From assembly GCA_026770575.1 (NCBI GenBank), contig MU657166.1:1222258-1240839 (forward strand): a stretch of 18,582 nt of DNA. The letters run 5' to 3'. Shown here in pieces: positions 18,000-18,582 of the stretch. Origin of the DNA: Pelagophyceae sp. CCMP2097 (taxonomy: Eukaryota; Sar; Pelagophyceae). The position numbers were made by a program, and so were the translations under genes. Under the pieces are notes generated by a model that was not told where the DNA came from, ran no database searches, and saw only the letters and a program-made list of their open reading frames with translations. The first letter of the stretch is position 1. Every line of letters begins with the position of its first letter.

Positions 18000-18036
18000 C
18001 CAATCAGGGGTCTTATAATGCGAATTTAACCAATCA
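18000..18036 (+). promoter_or_regulatory. Paired CCAATCA boxes
   Basis: CCAATCA at 18000-18006 and 18030-18036, exactly 30 bp apart, with TTATAATG (18013-18020) between them. The arrangement is promoter-like, but no supported gene follows within the window. Confidence 0.3.
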
Positions 18037-18392
18037 CGGCCCCTCCAAAAAGGCACTAGCAGCTTAGATCGCTATCGAAAACACATCTTAAAACTTGATT
18101 TTACATGCCCCCGCAAGCCCGTCAAATGACATCCGGCGTGTGTTTACTGTACAGTCTGAGTCTGAATCAAATCGTTCTTATTGAGACAAGGAGAGCTGTG
18201 AGCAAGATAAGGTTTGAGTCGCAAGCATCTCGCCGTCGCGCCGCTTGTCGTGATCCGACTCGGCGCGCACGGGACCGTCGCGAAACGCGCCGCACGCCAG
18301 CGGTTCGGCCAGTTTTTTTGAGACTTCCCCTTTTTGAGAACATATGTCCATTTTTGAGGCACCACACCGCGCGAACGACGCGGGCTCCGTTG

Positions 18393-18450
18393 AACCCTAA
18401 GGTTTCTATCGGAAGGGCCTCGCCTCCCCAAGCGATGAAACCCTTAGGGT
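18393..18450. repeat. Inverted repeat with CCCTAA/TTAGGG arms
   Basis: AACCCTAAGGTTTC (18393-18406) pairs with GAAACCCTTAGGGT (18437-18450), 13-14 bp arms with one bulge and a 30-nt loop. It could form a hairpin. Single CCCTAA units resemble telomeric sequence, but there is no array. Confidence 0.55.
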
Positions 18451-18582
18451 CCAAAGGAGCCGCCCCCCGCCCGACGAACGAGGTCCCCAAAGTTACCTTC
18501 GGCCTGTGGACTAGCGAAAACTAGCGAGTCTGAACTTCAATGATAACGGGCTTGAATTTGCAAATCCTTGCATCGAAAATTT

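Larger units (their letters stand above)
17383..18582. other. 3' flank with no convincing gene
   Basis: AT-richer than the gene body of the window. Open frames such as 17462-17737 (-, no ATG at its 5' end) and 18105-18524 (+, 139 codons) have no domain I recognise and no matching gene-like composition. The stretch holds one TACAATTGTA palindrome, two CCAATCA boxes 30 bp apart and an inverted repeat near 18400. It may contain the promoter and 5' end of a gene continuing beyond the window. Confidence 0.45.

Noticed and set aside
18105..18524. 139-codon plus-strand frame after CCAAT boxes
   Set aside because: Composition is Arg/Thr/Pro-rich without a domain, and an overlapping minus frame of similar length exists; not enough to call a gene.
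1..18582. tRNA genes, rRNA, CRISPR arrays or prokaryotic operons
   Set aside because: I found no cloverleaf with a T-arm consensus, no rRNA signature, no regularly spaced repeats with spacers, and the genes contain spliceosomal introns.

Overview
This window looks like nuclear DNA from a GC-rich, compact, intron-bearing eukaryotic alga. A photosynthetic stramenopile with a secondary red plastid, such as a pelagophyte, fits best. Three things point there: genes are joined across very short GT-AG introns (29-71 nt as modelled); one protein begins with a signal peptide followed by an Ala-Phe-Ala-Pro junction typical of heterokont plastid targeting; and the families are eukaryotic (PUS3, (6-4) photolyase/animal-type cryptochrome, JmjN-JmjC demethylase). 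The species assignment is inference.

Layout. 1-830 has no recognisable gene and ends in a 9-bp tandem repeat. 864-2614 (+) encodes a secreted or endomembrane protein of uncertain function. 2811-3398 (+) encodes a CCCH zinc-finger protein. 3575-4145 (-) encodes a plastid-targeted glutaredoxin-like protein that lacks the redox motif; it is divergent from PUS3 tRNA pseudouridine synthase (4421-5946, +). PUS3 converges, with 3 bp between stop codons, on an uncharacterised Cys-cluster protein gene (5950-7043, -). Next come a five-exon photolyase/cryptochrome gene (7289-9268, -), a 1.7-kb stretch filled with small inverted-repeat elements (9301-10985), a JmjN-JmjC-CXXC chromatin protein (10986-12756, -), and a seven-exon 842-residue coiled-coil protein with a proline-rich tail (13039-15849, -). 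From 15850 to the end the DNA is AT-richer and repeat-laden: a 188-bp inverted-repeat element, a BED-like zinc-finger fragment, several palindromes and no further convincing gene.

How it fits together. The genes do not form a pathway; this is a dense housekeeping neighbourhood interrupted by two islands of non-autonomous transposable elements. The less ordinary observations are: a 10-bp palindrome (TACAATTGTA) found four times, three of them about 90-140 bp upstream of start codons; at least two element families whose terminal inverted repeats each carry an internal direct repeat and are flanked by TA; a KDM4-type demethylase fused to a CpG-binding CXXC finger; and candidate introns of only 29 and 32 nt. 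Exon models were built by hand from reading frame, splice dinucleotides and family similarity; cDNA would settle them.
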